Shown in pieces: positions 63,569 to 64,000 of a DNA stretch of 64,000 nt; within the stretch, counting starts at the first letter, position 1, and every line of letters starts with the position of its first letter. A model generated the notes under the pieces. It ran no database searches, was not told the DNA's origin, and saw nothing but the letters and a program-made list of their open reading frames with translations. A program made the translations under genes and the position numbers. Source of the stretch: an uncultured Paracoccaceae bacterium (GTDB taxonomy: Bacteria; Pseudomonadota; Alphaproteobacteria; Rhodobacterales; Rhodobacteraceae); NCBI GenBank assembly GCA_938005545.1, contig CALKXV010000065.1, positions 1 through 64,000 on the forward strand, written 5' to 3'.

Positions 63569-64000
63569 CTATTGAGCGTAAGTCAGACGCTTTCCAACAG
63601 CACCGCGCAAGGTGTTTGTGCCGCGCTCTACATCATCAACACCATTCGCAACGCGGTTGTTGTACCGAAAATCAAACTCAGCCGCATAGCGGTGCAGGTG
63701 CTGCTTTCCACAGTGCTGGTACACACCTTTCATGCCGCGCTTGAAGATGCTGTAGAAGCCTTCAACGGTATTGGTGTGCATCTCGCGATCCTCAAGGTTC
63801 ACGTATTCGCCCGCGCTGTGATTGGTCCAACCGTGGGCGTCAAACACTTTGCCAGCACCTATGCCTTGGTACTGACGCGCTTCGTCGGTCATGACATAGG
63901 TTTCTTTGGCGATGTTCTCTTGCAGGATCGGGATAAGCGTCGTCTTTTTCAGATCATCAATGACGATAGACTTGGCGCGTTTCGTTTCACGATCCACCAG
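63569..64000 (-). mobile_element. IS1595-family (ISXO2-like) transposase, partial at window edge
   Basis: The C-terminal 144 residues are inside the window; the gene runs out at 64000. Recognisable ISXO2 features: VMTDEARQYQGIG with the second catalytic Asp, NLEDREMHTNTVEGFYSIFKRGMKGVYQHCGKQHLHRYAAEFDFRYNNR with the third (Asn) position, and the ending RGAVGKRLTYAQ. The frame is intact here. Terminal inverted repeats were not identified. Confidence 0.88.

Overview
The window looks like chromosome of a marine alphaproteobacterium of the Rhodobacterales (Roseobacter group). The case rests on gene content: several ABC and TRAP uptake systems with separate binding proteins, a GapR/DUF2312 protein, an MttB-type methyltransferase, a sodium-symporter-type histidine kinase beside acs, and moderate to high GC with compact ATGA-overlapped operons. 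No rRNA or CRISPR was seen. Three tRNAs are present: Ser-GCU, Thr-UGU and Gly-UCC.

Layout. 1-2300 is the end of an integrated element: a tyrosine integrase and a coupled unknown gene, inserted at the 3' end of tRNA-Ser. 2.4-5.6 kb holds a TRAP transporter (dctPQM). 5.6-7.6 kb is a GGDEF/EAL protein. 7.7-10.7 kb is a CUT2 sugar ABC transporter. 10.9-12.3 kb holds a lipoprotein and an IS3 remnant. 12.3-21.4 kb is a divergent amino-sugar locus: GntR regulator, SIS-domain deaminase and nagA on the minus strand, and murQ, a CUT1 ABC transporter, a Gfo/Idh oxidoreductase and the ATPase on the plus strand. Tandem GGTAT operators lie between the two arms. 21.4-24.9 kb has a GMC (choline-type) dehydrogenase and an MttB-family methyltransferase. 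25-31.9 kb carries small-molecule catabolic genes (MarR, UxaA-type dehydratase, SDR, formyltransferase-like protein, aminotransferase).

32-38 kb has an IS110 remnant, tRNA-Thr, an iron-type ABC permease, GapR and a divergent enoyl-CoA hydratase/hydroxyacyl-CoA dehydrogenase. 38-51.7 kb is a signalling and uptake block: a FliM/FliN-like protein, a symporter-type histidine kinase, a small membrane protein, a stand-alone receiver and an XRE/ScfR-like regulator, divergent from livJHMGF-acs. I read it as sensing, uptake and activation of a small carboxylate or related compound, comparable to CrbSR control of acs; this is inference. 51.7-60.8 kb is housekeeping: YcjF/YcjX, hisB, hisH, an acyl-CoA synthetase and an MsbA-like exporter. 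61-62.5 kb is a collapsed tad pilus locus, in which a cpaE 5' part is joined in frame to a tadC 3' part and the flp pilin is frameshifted. The last kilobase is the end of an IS1595-family element with several very small genes.

Most striking points: the tad deletion scar; the kinase/receiver/ScfR/liv/acs locus with three repeated operator-like boxes and a regulator that carries a kinase-like dimerisation segment; the nag/mur intergenic region with 11-bp-phased repeats; a beta-oxidation-type protein lacking the usual catalytic residues; and strong hairpins placed after all four binding-protein genes.
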